Shown: positions 33,787 through 46,100 of the stretch, piece by piece | Layout: every line of letters starts with the position of its first letter | How positions within the stretch are numbered: the stretch's first letter is position 1 | Assembly (NCBI GenBank): GCA_047967505.1 | Contig: CM106540.1 | Strand: one strand, 5' to 3' | From: Dipteris shenzhenensis | Lineage: Eukaryota > Polypodiophyta > Polypodiopsida > Gleicheniales | Length of the DNA stretch: 64,000 bases | Notes under the pieces: model-generated | The model's database searches: none | What the model saw: the letters and a program-made list of their open reading frames with translations, nothing else | Told to the model about the DNA's origin: nothing | Made by a program: the position numbers and the translations under genes

Positions 33787-33798
33787 TGGTATCAGAGC
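33787..33798 (+). other. Primer-binding site (initiator tRNA-Met type) of the copia element
   Basis: The twelve bases TGGTATCAGAGC directly follow the 5' LTR and are the standard plant copia site complementary to the 3' end of initiator tRNA-Met. Confidence 0.95.
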
Positions 33799-34330
33799 CT
33801 TGTTCGTGGTAAGGAGCTCAAGAAAGCAAACCAAGTTTGCAGTGTCCTGGTAAGAGGACCAGTGTTGCTTTCCTTTTTCGAGTTTGGGAGCAAATCTCTG
33901 TAGGTAGCACAGCCAGAAGTGCAAGAGTGCACTGTGTCAGATTGAGATGCCCTTCATGGTGTGGCGAGAGGGCAGTATATGCTGCGGGCGAGGGCAAAGC
34001 CATGTGGTGACTTTATTTTTCTGATTCGAGGCCATTTCGGGGCCCGTTTTGAAGATGGAAGTTCTTCATAGGCACTCAGAAAAAGGCCCTGTTTTTGTGT
34101 GCGACCACTACTCTACTGGTCGGTGAAAAGTTGCCGTAGAAATTGCATCGTATACCTGTGTGCAGAGATATTAGGAGTTGCAGAATCATGCTTGTTGCCT
34201 GTTGATGCAAAATCGTCACTAGGAAGTGACTATGTGATCAAATACCACTTTCGTCAGTTTTGTAGATCTGCTCGTGTGAGGCAAAAGCTGTGTTTTTTTG
34301 CAGTGACAGAATATTTCGCAGTGTTTTATA

Positions 34331-37300
34331 ATGGCATCTGATTCTCTTTCATAGATTGTCACTGAAAAGCTCGATAAGAACAACTTCCAGGCATGGAAGT
34401 TTAGAATGACGAATTTCCTTATGGGAAAAGGCTATTGGGAGTTCATTACAGGAAATGAAGAAGAACCAGTTCTTCCTAATGTTCCCAATCAATAGGAAAT
34501 GCAGGCATTTAAAGGATGGCATGAGAGAGCCAGAAAAGTTATGTACTAGCTGTCTATCAATATTTCAGATTCTATGATTGTGCATATTCAGATGCAAGTA
34601 TGCCAAAGGAGGCATGGGATACTTTGGCAAAAATGTACAGCACAAATATGCAAGCCAGGAAAATGCAGCTCAAACAGGAGTTGCACAATGTGCAGAGAGA
34701 AAATTTGAGCATCAATGACTACCACATGAAGGTGAACAAAATTGCAGATGCACTTGCTTCCATTGGGTCGCCAGTGGAAGATGATGATCTAGTTTCTATG
34801 ACCTTGAATGGTCTAGGAAAGGATTATGCATAGTTCCGGACATCCATTGCCGTCCGCGAAAAATTTCCTGATTTTGAAGAGTTGTTTGCTCTTCTAATTT
34901 CTGAAGAGCAGAGAAATGGGGGTGCATCTTCTTCAAGAGGAACTTCAAAATAAAATGTCTTCTACTCAAATGCTGGAAGAGGTAGAGGCAGAGGTAGAGG
35001 AGGCCGATCTACAGGCCGTGGTAGAAATCAGAATATGTAGCAAACTCAAGAAAACCAGTCCTATGGAGGAGGATGTGGTAACTCTAGAGGCAGGGGGAGC
35101 CAAAGAGGCTGTGGTGGATGGCAGAGAGGCCAAAATGCAAACAACAATGTTGAATGCTACTACTGTGGTAAAATGGGTCATATAGCTAAGGACTGCTACA
35201 AAAAGCAGAATGACATTATGAATGGAAAATTGCAGCAAGGCAATTATGCATCTTCTAGTAGGTAGGTTGATGACAGAAATGAGCATCTATTTATGGTGCA
35301 GCACATGACCAATTCTATGACAAGTGCGGAAGATCGAAATGATGTGTGATATGTTGACTCAGGTGCATCAAACCACATGACAGGTCATGCAGAATGGATG
35401 TAGGATGCAAGGAAAATGGAAAAACCAGGATTTGTGGAGACTGGTGATGATACTGCACATCCTATTGTGCAGATTGGTAAAAATCCTTTGTCTATGCAAG
35501 ATGGGAAAAAGAAATACTTTTTTGATGTATTTCATGTCCCGAACATCATCAAGAACCTGGTTTCTGTTGGTCAAATGGTTGAGCACGACTTGTAGGTCAA
35601 ATTTAATCCTCATGGATGCTTTGTTGAGGATATGAAAAATAATGGTCGCTTGATAGCAAAAGGAAAGAAGAAAGGCAAGATGTTTATGTTGGATGCGGAC
35701 ATGCCTGAATTGAGTGCAGCAATGTTTGCACATACCGGTGTAGTTGCAGATATTGATATCTGGCATAAACGCATTGGTAATGTTAATATACAACAACTTA
35801 AATCAATGCAAGCCCAAAATATTGTCGTAGGATTGCCTAAATTCAAGGTTACAGAAATGCATAAGGTTTGTGAAGCCTATCAATTTGGAAAACAGGCAAG
35901 GAAACCATTTCCTAGGCATGTTCAAGAGAGTAAGAGGGCATTGGATTTAATCCACTTTGATGTGTCTACTAAAGCTGCATCTATTGGAGGCTGTCACTAT
36001 TTTGTCACTTTTATTGATGACTTCAGCAAAAAAGTTTGGATGTATTTTATGAAAAAGAAAATTGAAGTGTTTGGGCACTTCAAAGCTTTTAAAGCTATGG
36101 TTGAAAAAGAAACAGGCCTGCAAATAAAACGCATAAGATCAGATGGAGGGGGAGAGTACCTCTCAAATGAGTTTGCAAGGTTCCTGCAGGAGCATGGCAT
36201 AAAGCAACAATATTCATGCAGTCATACCCCACAGCAAAATGGACTTGCAGAAAGGAAAAACAGGCATATTGGAGAGGTATCTCGGGCCATGCTAAATGAA
36301 AAACATCTACCAGATTATTATTGGGCTGAAGTAGTTGCTACTTGAGTTTACATAATGAATAGGACTCCCACTGCAACAATACATGGCATGATGCCAGAGG
36401 AGATGTATACTGGTAGGAAACCAGACATTTCTCATTTCAAAATTTTTGGTTGCATTGCCTATGTTCATGTGCCAGATGAGTTGAGGTCCAAGTTGGATCC
36501 AAAAGCTGAGAAGTGCGTCTTTATTGGTTATTCTCTGTAGCAGAAAAGGTATAGATGCTATAACCCTTCTACTCGTAATTTTACAATGAGCAGAGATGTT
36601 GTTTTTGATGAGATGAGCAGCTTGTATAAACCAGTAAATGTGATGATTGATGTAGATGCACAAAATGGTAGTGCTGCACAGAATTCACAACAGCAATCAC
36701 AAAATATCAGTGGACCTGTAGTGTCCTCTAGCAGTGGTTCACATACTTTGCCATGGATAGGCAGATTGAGATCAAGAGAATCTTCTCAAAGCAATGCAGA
36801 TAGTGGTATGTAGGTATCACGAAAAGAAAAAGAGAAGGTAGATCAGCCCATGTTTGATGTGAATGCAGGTCACTCTTATGTGGATGGTGAATCCAGTGGC
36901 TCAGAACAGAGCATTGATGATGAGTTGGGTATTCCTTCTGTTGTTACACCTGGAGTAAGGAAGACGAGGGATGTTTTGAGAGCACCTAGAAGTGAGCCTA
37001 TTTTGCACAGGTCTACCAGAGCTAGGTATCCTGTGGATAGGCTGAAATATGATGGATTTACAGCCATTCACTATGCCTATATGGTCAAAGTGATACAGGA
37101 ACCAGAACCCACTTCTTTTGAGCAAGCCATGGGAAATGAAAAATGGGAGAAAGCCATGGATGGAGAAATGGATGCCTTGGAAGCAAATGCTACATGGGAA
37201 TTGGTGCCTTTGCCGAAAGACAAGAATGCAATTGGCTGTAAGTGGGTTTATAAAATCAAGCACAATGCAGATGGTTTTGTGAACAGATACAAGGCAAGAT

Positions 37301-38619
37301 TAGTTGTCAAGGGGTATGCACAGACATACGACATTGATTATGAAGAAACATTCAGTCCGGTTGCAAGGATGGCAACTGTAAGAGCAGTCATTGCTATGGC
37401 TGCATCAAAGGGATGGTCTTTACATCAGATGGATGTAAAGAATGCCTTCTTGCATGGTGATTTGCAAGAAGTATTTATGGAGCAGCCACCAGGTTATGTT
37501 CATGCTATTCATCCTGAGTTTGTTTGTAGGTTGAAGAAAGCCTTGTATGGCTTGAAGCAAGCACCTAGAGCATGGTCTGACAAGATAGGATAGTATCTTG
37601 TCACTATTGGCTTTCAGATTTCCAAGGCAAATTTCTCACTCTATGTGAGAAAAACAGAGAAAGGTATTATGCTGATTGTCATTTATGTTGATGATTTGAT
37701 TATCACAGGTGATAGTGATGAAGATATCCTTCATGTGAAAATGCTATTGAAGCAGAAGTCTAAGATGAAGGATTTGGGAGAGCTGCGTTATTTCTTGGGC
37801 ATTGAGGTGATTAGATCACCAAGTGGGATACAGCTCTTGCAGAGGCAATATGGATTGGACATGCTATCCAAATATGGGATGACAGGCTGTAAGCCTATTT
37901 CAGTTCCTTTGGAGCAAAATGTGAAGCTGAGCACAGATGCAGGTGAGCTTTTGGAAGACCCTACTATGTACAGACGCATAGTAGGAAGTTTGATTTATAT
38001 GACTATTACCAGGCCAGATTTAAGCTATGCTGTTGGATTGGTAAGTCAGTTTATGCAGGCTCCAAGGAAACTGCATTTGGATGCGGCTAGATGCATACTC
38101 AGGTATGTGAAGTCCACATTGCAGTATGGACTATTTTATGAGGCTAGGGTTCAAATGCAGTTGCATGGATACACTGATGCTGATTGGGTTGGTAGTACTT
38201 CTGATAGACGATCTACCAGTGGATATGTGTTCTCTTTTGGGAGTGCTGCAGTCACCTGGAGCAGCAAGAAATAGCCTATAGTTGCCTTGTCGAGCACAGA
38301 GGCTGAGTACAGGGGTGCAGCAATGGTTGCATGTGAGGTAGCTTGGTTGCATAAGCTACTTTATGATATGCATCAGTCTACAGATGGGCCAGTTGTCATT
38401 TATTGTGATAACATGAGTAGTATACACTTGGCAAATAACCTAGTCTATCATGCTAGGACAAAGCACATTGAGGTGCATTATCACTATGTGCGGGAGAAGG
38501 TTTTACTAGGTCTCATTGATCTAGTTTATGTTAGCATAGAGGATCATGTCGCTGACATATTCACGAAGGCATTGGGAGCAGAGAAGCTACGCAAGTTCAG
38601 AGACTTGCTTGGTGTGTAA
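34331..38619 (+). pseudogene. Copia gag-pol polyprotein relic
   Basis: The frame starts with ATG at 34331 and ends with TAA at 38617-38619. Gag spans about 34331-35270, with a CCHC knuckle CYYCGKMGHIAKDC at about 35155. The protease core YVDSGASNHMT lies at about 35350. The integrase zinc region (about 35760-35900) has lost key residues: WHKRIGN for the usual second His, and CEAY for the second Cys. The DDE core is visible (HFDVS, IRSDGGGEYL, NGLAERKNR). RT lies at about 37130-37720 with YVDDLIITGD; RNase H ends with SSTEAEYRGA and YCDNMSSIHL. The frame is broken by about fifteen stops, twelve of them TAG, mostly where Gln is expected (for example SSKK-stop-PIVAL at 38272-38274). There is one frameshift near 34592. 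It is inactive. Confidence 0.93.
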
Positions 38620-38645
38620 GAATTGGGATTGAGCTCGAGGGGGAG

Positions 38646-38997
38646 TGTAGAGATATCGAGCTCCACTCATGATATGCCAGGGTGACCGTTGTGTATTTAT
38701 GTCACCGACTTGTTAGCTACAGATGCGGTTGGTACACCGCCCATGAATAATAGCTGGATGACATCTATCCTTATCTACTCTAGTTTGTGGCTCAGTTAGT
38801 ATGCCACCTTAGTTAGTTGAGTTTGGTTTGAGACCCACATATAGGGTTCTTCTATTTCTTTGTACTAGAGTTCTTTTGGCTTTTACAACTAAGAAGAGGA
38901 AAACTATTTTCAGCCTCCATCTGTGTGTGTATTCCCCCATTGTGTATGTGAGAAAGCCGCAAGTGAGACTCCTTCCCTCTCTCCCGCTATCTTCACA
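38646..38997 (+). repeat. 3' LTR of the copia element
   Basis: It begins TGTAGAGATATCGAG and ends ATCTTCACA, followed by GATGG (38998-39002), the second half of the target duplication. Confidence 0.96.
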
Positions 38998-39642
38998 GAT
39001 GGGTTGCAAGGTTGGAGGAGAGGGGAGGAGGAGTTGCAAGGTTAGGACATGCTTTTGGACGTGGAGTGCAAGGAAGCATGGACACTTGAGACAATTGCTT
39101 GGACTATCAAGGTAGAACTCAACACAATGCCCCAATGAGTGTGGGCTTCATTCCATTATGGGGTATTTATCCAAGTTGGAGAGCTTCTCTCTCTGCATGT
39201 AGGAATTGTAAGACATTCTCTCTCTATATGTAGAACTTGCATATAGAAGTTGCATGTAGGAGTTGCATGTAGAACTCGCATGTAGGAGTTGCATGTAGAA
39301 CTCGCATATAGGAGTTGCATGTAGAACTTGCATGTAGGAGTTGGATGTAGGAGTTGCATGGAGAACTCGCATGTAGAACTTGCATGTAGGAGTTGCATGT
39401 AGAACTTGCATGTAGAACTCGCATGTAGGAGTTGCATGTGGAACTCGCATGTAGGAGTTGCATGTAGAACTCACATGTAGGAGTTGTATGTAGGAATCGT
39501 ATATAGAACTTGCATGTAGAACATGCAAGTTGGATTTCTAAGAGGGATTATTTCTAGCCTTATGCAAGTACAAGTAGAGCTTTGCCACTACTCTACACAC
39601 ACATTCTGTTCCACCTAAGTCCATGTTGGCACAGAGACAACA
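38998..39642 (-). repeat. Gypsy 3' LTR, second piece
   Basis: The interrupted LTR resumes here and matches 47397-48031. It holds the 13-base minisatellite and ends at AGAGACAACA, where the gypsy interior begins. In minus orientation this is the U3 end of the LTR, preceded by CCGGGAGTA as a short polypurine-like tract. Confidence 0.93.
39205..39530. repeat. 13-bp minisatellite in the gypsy LTR (left copy)
   Basis: Units alternate between GTAGGAGTTGCAT and GTAGAACTCGCAT or GTAGAACTTGCAT, about 25 in all. The number and order differ from the other LTR at 47600-47925. Since 13 is not a multiple of three, translations cycle through all frames with a 13-residue period; these are not proteins. Confidence 0.93.
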
Positions 39643-40440
39643 TACTCCCGGATCCATTTTATTACCCATCCTTTTGTTATGTCTTATTTTGATTTTGGAG
39701 TTGGGATGCCATGTGCAAGTCATTCCTGCTGTAATGATTTTGCACCATATAATTTATGGTATGTAGTTAGGAAGCTTATCTCCTCTTAAGGAGGGGTAGA
39801 CGGCTGTGAATTTTAGAGGGGATCTCGTTGAGGTTGCGGACTCTGCCATTCAATCTTCTTGGGAAGAGGTTTGGTGGGGGTCTCGTTGTTGAGGCTAGCA
39901 TTTCTTGCTATCTTGCATACATGTTGGATACGATTGCACCCGTATCATTAAGCTTATAGATAAGTTTGTATGCAAAACTGATATTTTTACATATAGGAGA
40001 CAGCTATGATGTTTGGTGGGGGTCTCATTGCTAAGGTTGCAAACTCTTTTGCCAATTCATCTTGAGTTTTAGCACAGCTTCTTGTCCTGCTTGTGAATTC
40101 ATTACATGCTTTGAGAGTATGGAATGAAAGTGTGTGATACTATTATTGATGCAATCTATTATGTGCCTATGCAAAATTGTGTGAGTGCACATGATGTGTC
40201 TAACTATATCCTTATTTGTGGGATTTAATAGGGAAACTAAGACTCAATCATCCCTAATACGAAATTGATTAGGTCTTCCTAAATGTGCAAAGACGTGCAT
40301 ATGCCAGTGAGTGTGCACGTAACAATCTAGTGCAAAATATATGTGCAAAAACATGCATATGCTAGTGAGTGCTCGTGATACAATCTAATCCTAACCAAGG
40401 AAGAATTGGTTTCCCAAATCTTCATTTTTGTTGGGGGTGG
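39643..40440 (-). other. Gypsy 3' untranslated segment
   Basis: This lies between the integrase end and the 3' LTR and has no coding sequence. Short duplicated phrases occur: GGTGGGGGTCTC near 39872 and 40016, and a pair of units with ACGTGCATATGCCAGTGAGT-like text near 40290-40370. Confidence 0.7.
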
Positions 40441-43400
40441 CTTGCGTGTTGAAGTAGTAGCGCTTCAGTTGTGGCTCCCGTTTATTGTTGTGTTGAATTG
40501 GGACTCCATCCAATGTTTCTAGTAGCACAGCTCCGATGGAATTCATCTTTCTTACTCAGTAGGGTCCTTGACCTAGATAGTTCAGTTTCCCCTTGTGTAC
40601 TTTGGCATTGTATAATAGGACCAAGTCACCTTCCTTGATGTCTTTAGCTTTAAGATTTCTGTCAAACCATGCTTTTCTTCAGCGTTTTTCTGTTTGTCAT
40701 GGCATGGTAGGCGACTAGTCTTGTCTTTGTATGCTTCTCTAACTGATAGAGCCTTTCTTTCAAGGATTCATGGTCTCCCATGCATTCAGGTACTGCTATG
40801 CGTAGACTTGGTATTACAAATTCTAGTGGGACCACAGCTTCAAGGCCGTACAACAATTGAAAAGCTGTGTTCCATGTACTGACCTTGAGTGTGGTTCTGT
40901 ATGCCCATAAGGCTGCATTCAATTTCTCTGCCCAATCTGAACATTGTGGTTCTACTACCCTAGTGAGGATAATGCATATTATTTTGTTGGTGGATTCGGC
41001 CTATCCATTTCTTGGGTGTGCTTTTTCTATGGATTACCATAAAGCCAGATAAGAGTTCTTGGATTACCTCATTGACAAAATGTGTGCCTCTATCCGACAC
41101 AATTTCAATGGGGCATCCGAATTGGGCGATCACATTTTCGTATAAGAATCTTGTTGTGCTTCTGGCATCTACCTTTCTTATTGCTTTTAGCTTCAGCCCA
41201 TTTTGTAAAGTAATCAATGGCCACAATGATGTAGCATGCCTGTGTTCCTTTTGCTCTACTGGATGGATGGGACACACATAGTCAATCCCCCATTTTTCAA
41301 ATGGTTTTTGTGCAACAACTATTGTTAGGGAATTGAAGTCTTTGTGTTGTGGTTTAGTAGTTCATTTGGCATACATCACAGCCTTTTACATATTCACAGG
41401 CATCTGCCCATAGTGTTGGCCACTAATAGCTTGCGAGAAGAACTTTTCTTGTTGTGGCTTCCCCTTGGAAGTGTCCTCCTGCAATGCCTTCATGGACTTC
41501 ACTCAGGATTGGCATGATCTCATGAGGCATTACACATCTTCTTAATACCTAGTTCTTGCCCATCTTGTATAGTTGTCTTACAATGAGTTGATAGGGTGCA
41601 GCCTTTAGAATTAGTTTTCTAGCATCTACTGCTTTCATTTCATGGGGTGGTCTTCCTGTCATTGAGTACCCAATGATATCTCCACACCACTCTGGAACAG
41701 CATCTATTTGAAATAGTGTGGCATCTGGTAAGTCGTCTTCTACTCTAGTGGCTTCATCTCTTGACTTAACACAAGACATGTGATCGGCAATGTAGTGTTG
41801 GGCATCTTTGCGGACCACTATTTTGAAGTTGAATTCTTGAAGCAAGAGGAGCCATCTAGTTATTCTTCCTATTGTACACGGGTGGTTCACAAGATAAAGC
41901 AATGCTTGATGGTCAGTGCAGAAGACAAAATCATTTGCCACCAGTAGATAGTGCCAAAATTTCTTTACACTATACACCATTGCTAGGGCTTCTCTTTTTA
42001 TGGTGGTATAGTTGATCTCTGCATCATTGAGTTGTTGACTAGCGAAGTAGAATGGGTAGTCTTTCTTATGTTCACCAGGTTGACAAAGCACACTCCCAAT
42101 TGCATACTTGGATCCATCAGTATGAACATGAAAATCAATATCCCAATTGGGAGATATAAGGATGGGTGCTATGATTAGGTGCCACTTTAAATGCTCAAAG
42201 GCTTGTTCGCACTCTTCAATCCATAAGAATTCCACTAATAATTGTAAAGTGGTCTAGCTATCATGGCATACCACAATATAAATCTTCTACAATAGCCAGC
42301 ATGTCCCATAAAGACCTGTACACCTTTGGAATTTGTAGGAGGCAATTCCATGATGATTTTGATTTTGTCCATGTCAATTTGCAATCCCATGTTGAGAGAC
42401 GATGTGTCCCAAAACAACTCCGTGGGTGACCATGAACTAGCATTTTGTTGGATTTAGGGAGATGCCATACTCCCTGCATTTGATTAGTACACTTTAGGAC
42501 ATTTGAAGTGGTCTTTTTTGTTTGAATGGATGTGCAAATCATCCAAGAACACCTATAAAAACTTATTTAGAAATGACTTGAAAGCTACGAACATGACTCG
42601 CTGTACAAAGGCCGAATGGCAGGACTCTATATGGAAAAATACCCCATTCTGTAGCAAATGCTATTTTTGATTGGTCTTTAGGAGCAATTTGCACTTGGTT
42701 ATAGCCACCACTGAAGCCATCCAAGAAGCTATATATTTCAGAGCCTGCCACCTTTTCCAACACTATTTTTGTTAAGGGTAGGGGATAATGATCCCTAATT
42801 GTGGTGGCATTCACATTTTTTAAGTTTACGTATATTTTGAGCTTCTTGTTGCATTTAGGCACAATGATGATGGGTGAAACCCAATCAGTGTGCTCTATCT
42901 CATAGATGAATCTGGCATCTAGGAGTTTTTCTAGTTTGTCTCAATAAACCATGGTGCCATACTTAGGATTTGTGTGATAAGGTCCACATACCTTAGGGTG
43001 AGCCACTTCCCTTATAGGTATTGTGTGTACTACCACGTCTGGTGAAATTCCTTTTATCTCTCTATGTGACCATGCTAGGCAGTCACACGGTAGTCCATTA
43101 GGAGTGCTTTGAGTTTGGTTTCATCTTCTCATCGAAGCTGTTTCCCAATGAAAACCAATTTTTCTTCCTCCCCTTCAAGGGCGAGGTATATTGTCCGTGT
43201 TTTTGCCGGTCCCTCATACACTGGAGTTTCTCCAATGCTATCGGTTTCTTGAACTTCAGATTCCTTTAGTGGTCTTGGCATTGCTATTGGCACACAACAA
43301 CTTGTGTAATTCTTGAAGTATTCTAGCACTTCTCGAAGATTGGCCTCTGATGGTGTTGAACTAGCCTGACATGTGTCATGTGTACCAGGTGTCATAGTTG

Positions 43401-45423
43401 CATTTATCAATTTGTTAGGCTCTTTTTGGCTCTCTTTTTTTGAAGTCTCTTGATCGAGCTTCTCTGCACATGTGCTTATATTTTTGAAACTTCTTACGTT
43501 GGGAATTGTGGGGTAACTTTTCCACTGGTAAGGTGTTTCCAAGTAAGGGTTCATTTGTTGCGCACACTCCTTCTAGTCCCTCAAGGGACCATTCAAGAGG
43601 CAGTGGTTCTAATTTTGAGGGAGCTGGCTTTGCAAGGTACAATTCTATGATCCTTGTTTGGAATCGTTCAAATTCATTGAAGTGTTTGGCCTTGGCTTTT
43701 CCGTGATTTCCTCCAGCTTTCTTGCGAGATCTTTTGCTGTTATTCAAATTTGGACGTTCAACTTTTGGGAGCTCGACTACCATTAGGGCAGGCAAAATGG
43801 CTAAGTCATTATCAAAGATTTGATCTTCAATTTCAGCATTCTCAGCCTCTGTTTTAAGGTCCCAAGGAAAATCTGAGTCATCATTAGTATGGGTACCTTC
43901 TTCAAGTTCATTATTCCACTCGAAGTTAGCCATAAAGAAGGGCATCTCTAGATCGATTGGTTCTTCATGTGTGAGTGGAGGATCTACCTGTAGCACCTTA
44001 GCATCAATCTATAAGAAGATGGGGTCTAATGAATGGCAGTTGTCGATGGTTGCCAATGTCTGTATCCAGTTATTTACATTGCTTTGTGAATTGCCTGCTA
44101 TGGCATGCTATTGCAAGGGAGCTGATTTGCTTGAGATTGTCGTTGAAGATGTGTCATCCAATGCTCTAGGCACAATTGGTTTTATAACTCCTGTTCCCAC
44201 ATTCACCCTGACTGGGGTGTCACAATTCTGGATTGTCAGTCTATCAGATCCTTAGTCATGGAGGACTAATGCTTCTCGTAACCAAGGATGTCCCAGTAAG
44301 ATTTGATAGGATTTTTTGGGGAGATCCAAGATTGTGAATTGAAGGGAAAAGTGAACTCCTATGACCTTTGTGGACACGCCATTCACTATTCCCAAGGGTT
44401 TAACTCGTGAATCATCATCGACAAGGCGTATGTTGAAATTAGCCTTTTGCATTGTTGGGAGATCCCATTCTTCGTAGAGCTCCTTTGATAGGACATTTAC
44501 ACTTGCTCCACCATCCACTATGTCTTGGACTTCATTATATGCCTTGTGGATCAAAGGCACATTAATGTTGCATATGTCATCTCTCTCACCCATTCGCACA
44601 GGGATATCTTCGATGTCATTCATAGGTGGAGGTGGATTTGCGAGTTCAATCCATCCTTTGAAACTCTCCTAGAGATTGCAACAATTCCGTAGGAGTATTC
44701 CGATGGGAATTGACACAGGGCAACTCAGGATGCTAGACAGTGCGGCTCCTTCAAGTTGATGTGGCAGTACATTATGTTGTGGAGTCTATTGTTGGAACAG
44801 AGGCTCGAGTATAGTATCAATACTTTGTGGGGCCAAGTCATGGATTGGGTCTTGAGCTTGTTTCTTAGCCTCAAATTGAGCTTGTTCCTTTTGTACCCAT
44901 TGTTGAAGTGCCTAAAAATGAGTTTTCTCCACCTCTGCATTTGGGTATGGAGCTTCTTTTATTTGAGGCTCGGGAGTTGATGTGGATGAGCTCAGCTGCT
45001 CATTGCTTAGTGGAGGTGGAGGCACTTGTGCTTTCTTTTTAAAAAGTCGCTTTGGTTGGATTGGAATGTTAGGGTCCTTGGTGGCCTCTTTTTGTTGGTG
45101 TGTAATTACATTTATAGGTTGTGATATTACACTTGTCAGGACCCAGACTTTAATGGTCCACCCCAATGATGCCAATTGGGATGTCAGGCTTAACCTATGT
45201 TTGTTGTGGGACTATTTTTCATGGGACAATCCATACAAGCATGTCCTATGCCACAATCTCTGCAGAGTGGTTGGAAAGTAGCGGGGCTACCACGATGAGG
45301 GCACTTTGCGATCTGGTGATTTTCTCCACAATCGTAGCACTTGATTGGTACTCGATATGTGTTAGGACGTACTTGATTTGCATAAACTGGCATTAAACCC
45401 TCTATACCTTCTACATAGTACAC
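40440..45423 (-). pseudogene. Gypsy gag-pol relic (zinc knuckles to integrase)
   Basis: The minus-strand order begins with two knuckles (CYDCGENHQIAKCP and CRDCGIGHACMDCP, 45340-45205). The protease (44623-44252) has DGGASVNVL in place of DSGA, plus ILLGHPWLRE. A charged linker with no known domain follows (43996-43129). RT fingers and palm lie at 42862-42563 (IRDHYPLPL, YSFLDGFSGG, LPFGLCTA), with the catalytic FLDDL near 42535-42550. RNase H (42235-41549, a 228-codon open stretch) has HTDGSKYAIGSVLCQ, FASQQLNDAEINYTT and FCTDHQALLYL. The integrase zinc region lies near 41480-41370 (HEGIAGGHF, GCDVCQ), its core at 41277-40960 (FGCPIEIVSDRGTHFVNE) and its C-terminal part at 40922-40500 (ALWAYRTTLK, then LYNAKVHKGKLNYLGQGPY). 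No chromodomain was seen. Frameshifts and stops separate the blocks, so it is inactive. Confidence 0.93.
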
Positions 45424-46000
45424 TGGGTACTCTATTTCATACTCAAATGACGAGTCTACTTCCTCAGCTTGTAATTGATGTATTGGAATTGCCTGAGGAG
45501 CTGGATTTGGTACTCTTGGATATGGTTGTGGATTTAGATTCCTGAGTGCCTACATGGGGGCACGTATGAGCGAGTGCTAGGGTTTCCAAAATGGTGTACA
45601 ATGGGCTGGAAAAATGCCCTTAAATTTTGGTTCAAATGGGGTCTACTTTGGGTTCCAAACGAGTGCGATACGAAGTGTCGAAGTAGGGGTAAAATTGGCC
45701 TTTTGGGGGGGGTCTTAAGGGTAGTGTGAATGGACTTTAAGTCCAACTAAGGGGTTTGAACCAAGTTAATTCTAGTTAGATTAACTAGCCTATATCCTCC
45801 TCAGTTATTGTAGCTGGGAGGTTAACCTAACTAGTTTCACTAACTATAATTAGTTACTAATTGAAGGTTAGTTAAACTAACCTAGCTATTAGTAACTAAC
45901 CTAGGTTAGATTGAGGGTTACGTTAGGGTTGTTTTTAAAAAAAATTAATTAAAAAGAATAAAGAAAGTCAATGGGGGGGGGGGGGAGGTTTTCGCGCGGA
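45424..46000 (-). other. Gypsy gag/leader region with TTAACC-rich segment
   Basis: Upstream of the zinc knuckles I do not find a capsid-type Gag domain. From 45735 to 45940 the DNA turns into TTAACC/GGTTAA-rich text with palindromic words such as AACCTAGGTT and GGTTAGTTAAACTAACC, then a G run at the gap edge. A similar TTAACC-rich block lies at 57850-58090. It may be a foreign insertion or a degenerate leader. Confidence 0.5.
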
Positions 46001-46100
46001 NNNNNNNNNNNNNNNNNNNNNNNNNNNNNNNNNNNNNNNNNNNNNNNNNNNNNNNNNNNNNNNNNNNNNNNNNNNNNNNNNNNNNNNNNNNNNNNNNNNN
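46001..46100. other. Assembly gap (100 N)
   Basis: Exactly 100 undetermined bases, the conventional placeholder for a gap of unknown size. It starts right after a G run and a GCGCG word. Part of the gypsy gag or leader may be missing here. Confidence 0.99.

Larger units (their letters stand above)
33437..38997 (+). mobile_element. Ty1/copia LTR retrotransposon, structurally complete, coding broken
   Basis: A 5,561-base element with LTRs of 350 (33437-33786) and 352 bases (38646-38997) and the five-base duplication GATGG on both sides (33432-33436 and 38998-39002). TGGTATCAGAGC (33787-33798) is the exact initiator-Met primer-binding site. A purine tract CGAGGGGGAG precedes the 3' LTR. Internal order is gag, protease, integrase, RT, RNase H. 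It inserted into the left LTR of the gypsy element and is therefore younger. By-eye comparison shows about twenty differences between its LTRs, mostly transitions. Confidence 0.97.

Noticed and set aside
34331-38619. TAG read as glutamine (alternative nuclear code) to make the copia frame intact.
   Set aside because: The frame also contains TAA and TGA stops and a frameshift, other elements here are broken by many kinds of lesion, and the host gene uses standard codons. Deamination of methylated CAG explains the TAG excess better.
39148-39528. Repeat proteins with Ser-Thr-Cys/Leu-His-Ala periods (also at 47557-47915).
   Set aside because: They arise from the 13-bp minisatellite read in rotating frames within the gypsy LTR.
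39205-39530. CRISPR-like array from regularly spaced repeats.
   Set aside because: Units are 13 bp and directly adjacent without unique spacers, and the context is a plant LTR retrotransposon.
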